Shown piece after piece: positions 1 to 11,591 of a DNA stretch of 64,000 nucleotides. The first letter of the stretch is position 1. Each line of letters starts with the position of its first letter. The stretch is from Cercospora beticola (Eukaryota > Ascomycota > Dothideomycetes > Mycosphaerellales > Mycosphaerellaceae). The DNA lies in the NCBI RefSeq assembly GCF_033473495.1, contig NC_088940.1, positions 1,550,001 to 1,614,000 on the forward strand, given 5' to 3'. A program made the position numbers and the translations under genes. The notes below the pieces were generated by a model. That model saw nothing but the letters and a program-made list of their open reading frames with translations. It did not search any database and was not told the origin of the DNA.

Positions 1-3000
1 GGAGCGGCGAGAGGGCGAGTCTTTGTCCTTGCTCTTCTGTTTGTCCACGAGGAAAGAGGTCTGAGGGGTGAGCGTGAGAGGAGGCGGCGTCTTCTTGGGA
101 TGTTTGGGCGAGACCTCCAGATCATTGAGCGCAGGTGGTGGGAGTTCTGTTGTCGGGGTCGCAACGGCGATATCGCCATTCGCCTGGCTGCCATCAGTAG
201 CAGTCTCCTCTGATTTCAAAGTCTGTTTCACGCCTTCTTCTGGCTGCGCAGGCAGTTCTGCATTTTCATCTGCCCGGGACGCTACCGTTTGGATAGGCTG
301 ATTCGTCTCCTCGCCCATGGCGAACAAGTTCGTAGGCCTGCCCATAATGTACGGCGTCCAGCAGAGATTGTGTGGATTAATCTTGATCGTCGCCTTCTTC
401 TCGTGCTTGTCGACATACTCTTGCATGTAATCGTAATCGAGCCGGAGTGCGTACGTTCCAGTATGAGGATCCCGTACCAATGCTCGAAGTCCTTCGAGCG
501 TCGAGACGATATCATCAGGAGTCATCCCAGTCTCCTTGGCAATTTGTACAACCGTAAGCTGCTTGCCAGCATTTGTTTCTTCTTCTTTGTCGCGAAACCG
601 AAGCAGCAGCTTGCACAAAACATTGCGCCAGTAGGACCGGTAGGAGACCAGACCCATGTCAGATAATGGCTTCTCCGGTGACCCAGTTCGACCCTCAACT
701 TGTGTCAGCAGGTAAGAAAACTCGATGAGCACTCTGCCAAAGCCGCGACGCATGTGTACGGGCAGAACCAGAATACATGACACGTTGTTGCCTGGGTTCT
801 GCAGTGCAGGATCTTGTGCTGTGCCCTCCAGACTTGCCTGGTTATCGGCAGCAATAGCACTCTGCGCGTTCTCATCGAAAGACGTCCTAGGTTCAATCGG
901 AGCCGCAGGTGCACCCATGCCGCGCTTCTCTTTTGAAAAGTAGCCCACGAAATGACATCCGTGTTCGTCGTTCTCGGTCATGATGTAGAACAGGAAGGGT
1001 TCCACGTCGTAGTAGAGCGTTTTCGACCCCAGGAAGAGCTTGGCCAGCAAGCAGAGGTTCTGACAGTACAGCGGGTTGCGTCGTCCATCGACCTCGAAGA
1101 ACGAAAGGGTTGTCTCTTGCTTTGTGTCTGGGTTGATGATGTTGTCGCGGTAAATTTCATCGCCTGGAGGATGCCTCGCTGAGCACTTCAGTTTATGTCT
1201 CCACGCGACATAGTCCGAATTCATGTATTTCAGACAGAATTCGCAGATGTAGAGATGCTCATTGCGGCTGTACTCTTCTGGATATGGCGCAGCGTGCCAC
1301 GTGTCAATCTCGTACTGTCCAAAATTGATGCACTTGATTTTGCTCGCGGGCGTGGCCTTTTTGGGTCGTGCAGGCGTTTCACCGTTCTGTCGTGCAAGCT
1401 TCTGCTTCCATTCCTCGTCAGCCTTCTCCCTCGCAGCCTGGAAAGCCGCTCGATCGGTGTCGTCCGGGTACGTCTTTTTTGTATCGGCTTCTGCGTCTGT
1501 GAGTATCCCGCCATAAGGCTTGCCTTGATGTTCGTCCACGTTGCGATCCTGGAAGGGAAAGAATGGGTTGTTGTACATGGTCGTCTGCACGATGGGTATC
1601 GTCGAGACACTTCCGGATCCGTCCTCTGGCTCGGCAGTAACAGTGCGTCGACTATTGCGGGCTCGTCGTGCCCGATCACGCTCGCGACGTTTCTGCTTCT
1701 TCAAGACATCCTTCTCGATCGTCTCGAATTGCGCCACGGTGACTGGAAAGGAGATGATGATACTCTTGGGGTCGTCTGAGCGATGAACGATCCGGCATCC
1801 AAGGTTATCTTTCTTCTGCCTTTGGGGTCGACTAGATCGCGTCTTGGATGTCGCCTTGGCATCGTCGTCGTCGACGCTTTCAGCCTGCTCTACAACGATC
1901 TCGGGCACGTGGTCCTTGCGCTCGTCTTCGGGCGTTGTTGTTTTCGGACGCTTTCGGTTGCTGCTGCGCAGAGCATCATCTACGTCTTCGGAGGGAGTCT
2001 TGCGCTTCCTGAGCGATCTCGACCCATCCATCTCGTCGTCGGGCAGTATGAGAGTGTTAAATACCGAGTGCGATCCAGGCTTGATGCCACCGCGAGCTTG
2101 CGGCAATAGATCTCGGGCCATCTTTGGCGCAGACGACCGCCGCCGATTTGAGAGCATCTGGGGCACATCTTTGAAATCTTCCTCGAGGCCATTGGCCACG
2201 CAGTCTTGACATCGCCAATGTGCAGCCTCTAAAAGATCGTGTCAGTAGATATGCGACTGTGGGATTTTTATATTCAGGTCTCGGTACGCACCTTGGTCGG
2301 CAGCTAGCGAGCCTGCATCTCTGGCACATTGCCGGTGGGCTGCAGGAACGGAAGTCAGCGCGTGCTCGGACCCTTGAACGTTTGATATCATTTGTTGCTT
2401 TGCCGCAATTCTTCCATCCTTTACCTCTCGAAACTCGATTTCAAGCTTCGCTCACTTCACAACAACTTACCATTGTCGCCGCAAACTGCACACGCCAGAT
2501 ATTCCTCAAATTCCTCACCGGGATCGTTTTCCTCGGTCTGCTTGCAAAAGCTGCAGTATTCGTTAGCGAGGTTCTATACAACACATTTTCTGCACCGAAG
2601 CAACTTACATGCAGCGATTAGCGTCGGCGCCTTCAATCTTGGTGTCGTCGTCGTCTTCCTCAGCATCGTCCGCAGCTTGCCAGCTGCCCTCGTCCGCTTG
2701 AGAGCTCTCGCTATCGGAGTCATTTTCCTGGTTTCCCTCGTAGCCTTCCGAGTCTTCGTCTTCTGGAGAGCGTCGGGACCTTGTTCGACTGGATCGTGTC
2801 TTCACAGCACCCACAAATTCGCCTTCCTCGTCGTCATCCTCGATCTCGCCCTCGGCATCAGCTTCGGAGCCCAGATCTTCCTCTTCGATCTCGCCTTCAG
2901 CATCGGCCTCGTCATCGTATTCCAACTCCTGGTCCTCCTCAACCTCCTCTTCACCTGGTGCGTCGGCGTCTTCGTCCAGCTCCATCTTCTCGGCGGCGAA

Positions 3001-3449
3001 GTGAGCCTTGTAGTTAACACCACGGCCGCGCACCCTGCTCGGGGTGGGGTGGGCGTGGTTGAGCACTATGGTAGCCACCTTGCCTGTCGGACCGCTATTT
3101 ATCCCATGTGACCTCCCCGTCTGCCTCTAGCCTTCGTGATTTTGCTTGTGCGCCTCGCTCGCGGCCTCAGTTGCGCAGCGGTCTCTGCTCCGCGGCCAGG
3201 TGTAGACCCATCCGCCAAGACTGGTATCTGGACGTGATGTCTGAGCTTTGGCACGCGTTTTCTGTTCCACAGACGTCGTGTAGCTGATATGGATTGTGCT
3301 CGAGCTGATTTGAGCGCGTTGTCGCTGTCGTCGTCGCTGCTTTCCACCTGACTAATCCGCGCTTGCCCGCAAAGCGGTGCTGCTCTCTTTTGGCAGGCTC
3401 GATGGAGGGTGTTCTGCGGCTCGATGAAGAGTTTGAGGCGATGCGACAC
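1..3449 (-). CDS. MYST-family histone acetyltransferase with PHD finger (Sas3-like), 3'-partial
   Basis: Transfers acetyl groups from acetyl-CoA to histone lysines (H3 for Sas3/Moz-type enzymes), in the nucleus. Clear coding exons are 2609 and upward, 2471-2550, 2292-2339 and 1-2228, joined in frame by introns 2551-2608, 2340-2470 and 2229-2291. An acidic N-terminal part is followed by a C4HC3 PHD finger (RCIFCKQ, CAVCGDN, AHRQC, WRCQDC) split over four exons. The MYST domain has a C2HC zinc knuckle (CEFCLKY ... HKLKC), a catalytic-type Cys in NNVSCILVLP, an acetyl-CoA loop MRRGFGRVLIEFSY and a catalytic-type Glu in SPEKPLSDMGL. An insert of about 45 residues lies between FSKEKR and NNVSC. 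The C-terminal tail runs off the window. The 5' end is unresolved: the first in-frame ATG in the acidic exon is at 2983-2985, but convincing coding sequence (ESSDDDSDN) continues to about 3450 in another frame. Family assignment is firm; the start is not. Confidence 0.9.
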
Positions 3450-3863
3450 TGGTAGAGTGGTCGAGATGGCGTTTGATGCTGCTGTTGTCTGGAAATGCGT
3501 GTCTCAAGTCCCCACCGTTCTCCCTACGTCTGCGATCAAGCAGCTGTCCCGCGCGAGGCTCCCGCAAAAGTCGTGAAACCAAGCTCCTTCTCCCTCTGCA
3601 ACTGCAAGTACGGCGGTCTGTTTGCAGGCGAGACGTGTTGTATCAGCAGACCGCAGCATCGATTTACTGCCAGGCAGTAGTCACCTGTTCCATCAGCAAA
3701 GACAGACTCAGGGCGGACAGTGTCGTCCTTCAGCCTTTCCTCACGAGCCACGATATTTGGCCCCAGCCGAGCAACTCCAGCATACAACATCACCACCGAC
3801 TGCTGCAGCAGCGCAGTTCCGCCATTGACCACACCACGAACGAGCGCTGCCTTCCACACCACC

Positions 3864-4289
3864 ATGGGCGTGCCATTCGAAGCACTCCTCCCATATGCCA
3901 TCTGCCTCGGCGTACGATTGCGCTCCTCCCACTCCATCCGACTACGAAGCCACTAACAACTTCCGCAGTTCTTCGGTCTGTCGGGCGCGGGTTTGAGCAA
4001 GCTGCGACACATGCAAAATGGTGGCAAGAGACAACGACACTCAGTAGACCAGTGGGATAAGCAAAGTATGTAGGGCAGAAGATGTAGCACGGGGACAGAC
4101 TACTGACGGGTGCGCGCAGTGATGGACCGAGACAGGCGGCTTACAGGTTTCCTGCGAGGGCAGACGGACAACGTGAAGGCACCAAAGGGCTTTGAGCTAA
4201 GCAACCCATGGAGAGTAAGTTGTGCATATTTTGCACACTTGTATCACCTGCTAATTGACGATGTGCAGCTTGAGCCGGGCACTGCATAG
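3864..4289 (+). CDS. NADH:ubiquinone oxidoreductase subunit NDUFA1 (MWFE)
   Basis: Accessory single-helix subunit of mitochondrial complex I, needed for assembly of the membrane arm. Four exons, 3864-3911, 3969-4065, 4120-4214 and 4269-4289, give 86 residues, the usual family length. The introns are 54-57 nt with canonical ends, and the third contains a CTAAT branch-like site. The N-terminus MGVPFEALLPYAICLG and the following FFGLSGAGLSK form the membrane helix. Then come the fungal family signatures RHMQNGGKR, QWDKQMMDRDRRLTGFLRGQ and GFELSNPW. The ATG is in good context (ACCACCATGG). It is divergent from the MYST acetyltransferase, sharing a short intergenic region. None of its exons is long enough to stand out as an open frame, so the call rests on the spliced product. 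Confidence 0.9.
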
Positions 4290-6814
4290 ATGCAGATGTG
4301 CTGTACATTACCCAAGATACTTGAACCAAAGAACTTTTGAACCTATCACAAGACAAGCTTCTACTTGGTTCCATTCAACACAGTACGCCGCAACTCACAT
4401 TACAGCTCGATTAGGCTTCATAGCATTTCCTTCGACGGTAAAGTTCTGTGCACGTTTGGACTAGAGGTTTGTCTACAACACGGGAAGCACCCTCCCGGGT
4501 CCCTCGAACAGCACGACCTGAAAGATCTGTCACGCCAGCATGGCTGTGTAACAAGGAATCCAACATGCGTATATCAGGAATGCAGATCACTGACCTCGAA
4601 GTCGTATTGGGACTGCGATCCTCAAGAGGCCACTTCCCGGGACGTGATGTGCGAGACATCTTACTGGGACAAAAGCTCAAGTTGTTGCCGCACAGTTGTG
4701 CTTGTTGATCGAGGACGACAAGTTCGAAGTCGCGGCAGAACATTGACGCTGTTACCGGAGTATGCATTCTACTGGTTCATACGTGCTCATCGACTTCCAA
4801 CGCTTGTTATGAGTATGAGCTTCTGTACAGCTTCGCTCTAGTGAGTATCGCTCTCAAAGAGAGGAATAGGACATCGCGTATGCGCACGACCGACATAGCT
4901 TGAACGGATTCCACCATCGAGCGTCATCTCCCTTCTATTATAGCACGCTTGATATGATGTCTGGTTCCCATTGCAGATATCGCGCACAATTCTCAGCAGC
5001 CGGGGAGAGAAGTGAGAGTGGTCCTACAATGAGAGCGCAGTTCTCACTGCGGTCACAAGACGTACAACATGCTCCAAGTGCGCCGTTGAAATAGTCAACG
5101 TAATTCGCCCCGATGAAACTAGCTGCTCGCGATCGCGATTGCCCTTTTCGCACGCAACGTCCGCAAACGCACTCTCGATGTGTGAAGCGTGTAGCCATGA
5201 ACACGCCACGATCCCGATGAAATGATGCCAAATGCCATCATTGCCATGTGATTGATGGCTCACGCAGCGTTCAAAGGTTGTCATATAGAGGGCTTCTAGA
5301 ATGGTCAATGCAATACTGAAGAGTATGGCCCGCGTTTTTAGACGCTGGTCACCATCAACGACTTGGGAACTGCATGTTATCGTGTGCTACATCACGTAGA
5401 GAGTATCGAAGTGCGTAGCTGGCTTTGCCTTGGTTTTCTGGTGATGATACGTAAGCTGAACGTATATTGCGAAGAGCGTGAGGACAGAGTGTCGATCGCT
5501 CGCATTTTTGAACAGAAACACTTTGTGCTAAAGTACCCGGGCCCGACCTGCTACAGATGCGCGAAATGAGGATATCGGAGACGCAGTCATGCCAGTTGCT
5601 CTCGACTCAGGATCCCAAGATAGCGCGATGAAGCTCAATTTTAGGCAATGGACCATGCGTGCAACGGCCAGCGTCTGGACAGCAGGACCTGCATTTGGGA
5701 TGATGGGACAGATCTCGGGCTCGATAAAGATCACTGGCCATACGACCCTTCACTGTGCGGATTTGTGGTTCGGCCGGTGATTTTCCATCTGCCCTGCTCC
5801 GCGCAGCACGCTTTTGCAGAACCCGTGAGCGGTAGTGGGCGTTGGGGATCAGGCATCATCATTGCGCACCGTTACTTTTGCAATTATGATCAAGGTTATG
5901 TGACAGCATCTGCTTCGCGGGGATCACATGTGTCATGACCGGACACCCTCAGCTCTGGCATATTTCACAGTTCGCATTGCCGATCTTCGATTGGTTGCAG
6001 GCTTGTGGGAGTGGCCGTGTTTGACCAGCGTGAAAGTGGCTCTGACTAGCAGCCCTGCCGCGTGCAAGGCCGCACTTAAATATATCACGAGTCTGCCGGC
6101 GTACGCGTGCGGACGATATTGATACGCTGAGTCGCGTGGAAAAGGGGCCGGTAGTTCCCCTGCTTGGTGCTTGCGAAAAGACGGCGGCTCTGCGCGCGAA
6201 AAAGCCGCGTGAGCCTATGAGCGGTCTTCACTCACGGCAGTGCCGGCCGGCGGTGCGCAACTCTATCGCCTCTCCGTGTTCCTAGGCCAGCGCTGCGCTG
6301 CGCTGCGTGTGCTCCGCTCCTTCACGGCCGTTGAAGAAGCGGCCCTGCGTTTCCATTTTCCACTCTTTGACGCTTCGTGCTCCGCTCCTTGGACATTTGC
6401 ACGTTGGACTTGTACAGCGCAGGCCTGGCTGTCGGCGTTGAGCAGGTCATATCTGGGGCCGTCGAGGAAGAGCAATTGGCAATAAAGTGTGCTGCATCAC
6501 CCCTGCCGCCCGCCAGCCCGGGGTGCCATCTTTGGGGGCTGCTTCTTACGTGCGCCGGCGTGCATACGAACTGCCTGACAGACACCAATTTCCAGCTGAC
6601 ATTCCTCGATCCTCCAGCACACCACCAGTGCCACCTGGGCAACCGCCGCCGCCTCTCACTCCTCCACCGCGCCCGCTTGAAGAATGCTTGGTCGTGTTGC
6701 ATACCCAGGGCGCCTTTGAGAGATTAAGACGCGGCACAGGCATCGCACGGGCATTGGGTAGCCGAGCAGACTGTCTGGCGCCGTCGACCGACCGGAAAAC
6801 GCGGAGAGAAGCAC
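4290..6814. other. Gene-free spacer and Uds1 upstream region
   Basis: I see no supportable gene here. Short open frames on both strands have no recognisable domains, splice structure or conserved starts. The last 700 bases are GC- and pyrimidine-rich, as expected of a promoter and 5' leader for the coiled-coil gene at 6815. Confidence 0.5.
6103..6202 (+). promoter_or_regulatory. Possible cell-cycle boxes (MCB and CGCGAAAA) upstream of the Uds1 gene
   Basis: ACGCGT at 6103-6108 matches the MluI cell-cycle box bound by MBF, and CGCGAAAA at 6195-6202 matches the SBF/MBF-type core. They lie about 610-710 bases upstream of the start codon of a gene whose family is named for up-regulation during septation. 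ACGCGT also occurs elsewhere in this window, so chance is a real alternative. Confidence 0.25.
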
Positions 6815-9662
6815 ATGATGCAGAGCAATGGTAACGGCTACCAGCACGGGCGGAAATCAGTGCCAGAGTACGAAAGCTATGACGGGAGTGGTTACGGGAG
6901 TCCTATATCATCTGCACGGAGTTCTTACGCCACCAGACCACCGCCAGCAATGCCAGCAAGAGCACACGCCCTGAGCCAGAGCACAAATGGTGGCTACGGC
7001 GACTTCGACTTTGACGCGAGCTTCCCGGAGCCACCCAGGCTGCCATCAAGTCACGCGAATGCCAGTGTGAATGCGCGCAACCACTTTGAGGACATCAAGT
7101 TCGGCCTGGACAACCAGATCGCAGGCCACCATATGCAGCTGAACACGAACGCACATGCCGAGAACCACGATGCGGTTGGGCGGCATTTGCTCTACGAGAC
7201 CGCATTGCTGGATACGCAGGCTTTCGAGATTTTGGACATGGGCCAGATCGATGAATTGAAGAAAGAACATGCAAGGCTCAACTCGAGGATCGACGCTGCG
7301 AATCGCAAGCTGGTCCTGGAGATCAAAATGAAGGATGCCGCGCAGAACTTGAACAGGCTGTACTCCGCCGGTAAGAAGGATGGCAGGCCGGACACTCCGC
7401 AAAGCCCAGACAAGGACAGGCACAGCCTGATGGGGGGCAGAAAACGGACGAGCAGCAACAATAGTGCGGGGGGTCTTATACAAGCTGAGGACGAGCTATC
7501 GCAAAGCATCAAGAAAGTGGATGAGCTTAATGAGCAGATCAGGACCATGATGGAACGACGACAAGTTGTGGAGAGATCTCTACTCAGACACACTGCTGCC
7601 GTGCTGGCAGATCAAGCGAACAAGCCTTCAGAAGCCTGGCTTGCCAACGGACACCGAAACCTTGACGGCGATGACGAAGTGCTCGGACATGCGCCAGACG
7701 GGCTTGACGAGTTCGACGGCATAAGAGACATCTTGAAGGGTGCACCCGCAGCTTCCAAGAGTAGTGCAGACGTTCAGCGAATGCAAGCAGAGCACGAGCA
7801 ACAAATGATCAACATGCAGAAGAGAATGCAACAGCTCAATGCACAGTTGCGAAGCGTGATCACGGATGCCAGTCAGGTGCGCGGCCAGGAACCGGAGCCA
7901 GAGCCACATATTGCTCCTTCCGAAAGCTTGGAATCATCCCTCGAGAACACGTTCGCTGTGCTGGAAGCGAACATGCACATCATGCAACAGGAACGAGAGA
8001 AGAACAAGGTGCATTATGCACGTGTGCAAGACAGTGCTTCGGAAACCCGAAATTTGGTCGAGCAGCAGCTCGAGGACGTCAACAACCAACTTCACAGCAC
8101 TCTGCAGATCTCGTCAGTGATGGAGGCTCTCAAGGATCTCAGAGAGCCACCCCAGGCAACAGGCCATGGGTACCAGAACCAGGTGCAGTACCTCGAGGAT
8201 AGCCTGCACACGCTGCAAAAGCTCCTGCAGGAGCACAACGAGCAGCTGGAAATCGCCAAGCATGCATCATCAGGAATCCAGGACGCCCAGTCGGCTGCCG
8301 CCAAACAGGCAAAGAGAGCAGAGGAGTATGAGACAGTTGTTGCAGGGTTGTGGGATCTCTTCTCCGACGAGCACCGGTCAAGCCCAGTTGAGGGAGCAAG
8401 TGGCAAAGACTTCTCTTTGCAAGCTTTCAGTTCACGCGTGCAAAATCTCATTGACGTGTCAAACAGCGCCAAGGAACAGCAAGAAATTCTTCGTCGCCAG
8501 ATACAGCAGCAGCGCGACCTCAATGGCAAGTCTGATATGGAAAAGGATCGGGAAATTCAAGAGCTTCAGGCTCGCTACGAAGCACTGAACAGCTCTTACG
8601 ATGCCACACAGCAGGACCTGGCGAAGGCCGTGGAGAATCATCTTTTCGCCGATCAGCAGGCGCAACAGGCGCAGACAGACATGCAAGAGGTCATGTCTCA
8701 GATTGACGAATTGCGCAAGACCGTAGAGGCCGCCGAAGCACGAAGCAAGGCTCTTGACGAGCGACATGCTCTCATTCTTGCTGAGCGGGACTCCCTTGGA
8801 GCGGAACGAGACGCCCATAAACAGAAACTCGAAGACGTTCAACAGGAGATGCAAGATATGGAGGGCGAGCTTGTCAGGCTGACTACTGAGCTCACAATGG
8901 CGAAGGCGGAGCTGGAAGGCGCCTATGGCTCGCGTAAGGAGCGGCAGAAGGAAGCTGGTGCAAGCGAGGCAGAATTAGATGCCCTTGCTGCGCTGAAGGA
9001 CCAGGAAATCGCTCAGCTTCGACGTGAGCATGCTGAGAAGACGAAGTTGCTCGAGCAGGAGTTGCAAGATATGATGACGGAGTTCCAGGAAATGACTCGC
9101 GAGTCGCTTGAACTGGAGAAGGAACGTGGTCAGCTGGAGAACCTTATTGACACGCTACGTGAAAGGACGGAACAACTGGAAGGAGAATTGAGTGATCACC
9201 AAGTGCAATGGATGGGTGTCAAATCTCCTGGCGCTGATGGCGTGGTCAAAGAAAGCACCAGTGTCATGGTGCTTCGGCAAGAGTTCAAGAAAATGATGCG
9301 AGAGTCGAGAGCCGAAGGACTCCGATTACTCAGAGTATGTCTAGTCGTTGTACCCTCAACTGTTTTTATGCTGACAATCGGTGCAGGCTGAGCAAGAAGA
9401 ACGGCGACGACTCGAGACTGAGGTTCGAAAGACTCGCCAACTCAACTCACCTCTCGGCCGTGGCCCAGGTCGACCTGGCAGCCTCGCACATAACCGTCTC
9501 AACAGCATTGCATCATCTCAGGGTGGATCATACCTTACAAACGGATCGACACCAGCCACGAGCCTCGGAAGTCCACCAGCAACCACAATGAACTTGCCTA
9601 ATTCTGGGCTGCCACCATCAAACGAGGCCCTTAAGACACAGCCACAGCCACAAGCCACCTGA
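6815..9662 (+). CDS. Uds1-domain (up-regulated during septation) coiled-coil protein
   Basis: Predicted cytoskeletal or septum-associated coiled-coil protein; the Uds1 family is named from fission yeast genes induced at septation and its biochemical role is poorly defined. Exon 1, 6815-9334, encodes 840 residues. A 52-nt intron (9335-9386, GTATGT...GTGCAG) leads in phase 0 to exon 2, 9387-9662, for a 931-residue product. The first ~120 residues are Gly/Ser/Pro-rich and probably disordered. The Uds1 domain starts near residue 123 with GRHLLYETALLDTQAFEIL and continues through ELKKEHARLNSRIDAANRKL. From about residue 320 to 850 the protein is almost continuous Gln/Glu/Leu-rich heptad coiled coil, and the C-terminal tail is Ser/Pro-rich. 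The first of two tandem ATGs (6815) is used. Without the 3' intron the frame ends in a spurious tail, so the splice is needed. Confidence 0.85.
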
Positions 9663-10315
9663 CGGTGACCGTCAATGGCGCCATATTTACGAAAGGCTGC
9701 CAATGGATTCTCTGTACTGCCTGGCAAGTAGAGGCATCTCCTTTGCACTGCTATTCCCACACATCATTATTCTGTTCCGGATCCGAGATCTGCGTTTTCC
9801 TATGTGGAACGTGGCAAAGACACGACATTACCTGGTGCTTGCGAGTGGACCATCTAGGAGGACTACTGCCACATTTACGAGCATTGCGAGGAGGCGCTTA
9901 TTGCAAGTACTTCAAAAGACCATGGGAGCAGGCGGCATATCGATGCACGTTTCAATCATTGCGTTGACTCCGCTTCCGAGCGTGGGCAACATGGGCGGTC
10001 GGGACCTTACGGCCATTTGATGCATTTCATATACAGCAGCGTTCGATGAAGGCTGCATTTCGCTTGCAAGCTCAATGTGGAAACAAACATTACATTTGGT
10101 GTTGGAGGCGTATTCTGAAAATTTGGAGACGACAGACAATGACGAGACGGAAGGTCTGTATCATGTATAAATATGTGCTGGGCTGATCTAGCTAGCCTCT
10201 TCTTACTGTGTATAGAGAAAGAACATTGAGCGCAAAGCTCGGAGACTCATGAGGTGCCACGCTTGCGACTGAAAAGAGAGCACTGTTTTCTACTTTTCGT
10301 GTCATTGGGAGATAT
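9663..10315. other. Intergenic region between convergent genes
   Basis: This holds the 3' ends of the Uds1 gene (plus) and the small membrane protein gene (minus). Only short, unconvincing open frames are present and no RNA gene was recognised. Confidence 0.5.
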
Positions 10316-10885
10316 CTATACTTTGCACTCGACTTGCACCATCTTCACAGGATCTGCCTGTCCTTCTAGCGGGTTCTTCCTCTCTGCAACGATATCAGCG
10401 GGAATGGTCTAGCAAGCAAGTCGTCAACCAACAAACAAACAAACAAACTCACCCCTCTCCCACTTCTCCAAATGGTCCAACTCCATCTTCTTCCCGATCA
10501 ACGTCTCTCCGTTCCATGGAAATGCCCTTACGCCACAAAGAATATTCATCGTGCCCAGGAACAGCCAATACCAGTGATACCAGGCAAGCGACTCAGGTTG
10601 CCGGATCCAAGGCAGGAAGAATGCAGCGAGGAAGAGCAGGCCGCCCAAAGATGTGAGGATGGCTGAGATGATTGAGGATCTTATTGCGGAGGAATTGTCT
10701 ATGCCAGAGAGGATCTCACGAAGTCGTTGGAGTCTGGGAAGGTCCTGTGGGTCCATGCGGCGGAGAGCTTGGTGGTGGGACAGGTCGACCAGGAAGGGGT
10801 GGAAGGGGTGGAGAGTTGGGAGAATTTCGGTGAAGAATGTCTTATACCATGGTGGGCTAGAGGGAAGAGTAAGGCCTTGCGACAT
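10316..10885 (-). CDS. Two-helix membrane protein of unknown function
   Basis: I do not recognise the family. Exon 1 is 10453-10885 and exon 2 is 10316-10383. A 69-nt intron starts GTGAGT, carries a tandem GTTT run just after the donor (a CAAA run on the plus strand around 10430-10449), and ends TTGCAG. Splicing replaces a frame that would end in ...GEFVCLFVG by WERERKNPLEGQADPVKM and a 166-residue product. Two hydrophobic segments are evident: about residues 70-95 (SILTSLGGLLFLAAFF type, ending LPWI) and about 103-122 (WYHWYWLFLGTMNILCGV). Short polar termini and a charged KKMELDHLEKWER stretch follow. A role in an organelle or ER membrane is only a guess. It is convergent with Uds1 and divergent from the EF-hand gene. 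ATG at 10883-10885. Confidence 0.65.
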
Positions 10886-11591
10886 GCTAGAGATAGGATG
10901 TGGTAATGGGAAAGGCGAAGATTGAAAGGTCGATGCTTGTAGTAGCTGGAGTATGCCTTGTTGGGCAGATTTGAATAAGACCTATAAGTCTCTATTCGCA
11001 TAAGCTGCGTACTCATCGCTCCAAAAGTGGCTCATGATCCGTCGATTTGCATTCGAGTCTGCGCATCCTATGTGCCGAGATATCCGGCATGTTCGATGCC
11101 ACCTCGACAGCTCTGATCTAATGTCATGCACTCAACCTTATTGGTCCTGCATCTACCAGACTTCTGTCCCCTTTGGAATCGGAGAGCGGCGAGTATTTGC
11201 ACTCATGGAAGCGAGTTTGTTGTAGAACATGCCGATAATCCAGCGTCTAGATCACTGCTCTATTTCCAGAGATGGCGGGTATGAGGTCATGTTGCTTGTT
11301 GGTGACAAAGGCAGAATAGAATGCGGAGTGAAGTGAAGCTGCCGATCCTTGGCATCTCTCCATCGCTCGGCAACGCGCGACGCGTGAACCGCAAACTTAT
11401 TAACCATCAACAAAGTACTCGAGAAATCACGCGTTATCGCAAAGCCTATTGTATGCGCAGCGACTGCCAAAAGCATTCCTGGCCACACTTCTCCGCATGC
11501 GAAGAGAAATTGAATAACCAAGAAACATCGAACCTCCAAAGCGCACTGAGCGTACCACGAACCACTCGCTGGCGCATCGACACCAGCGACA
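10886..11591. other. Divergent promoter region
   Basis: About 700 bases lie between the minus-strand membrane protein start and the plus-strand EF-hand gene start. An ACGCGT hexamer occurs at about 11379. No gene is seen. Confidence 0.4.

Noticed and set aside
3536..3937. 133-codon minus-strand frame upstream of the acetyltransferase
   Set aside because: Overlaps NDUFA1 exon 1 on the other strand and has no recognisable content; could at most contain unmapped 5' exon sequence.
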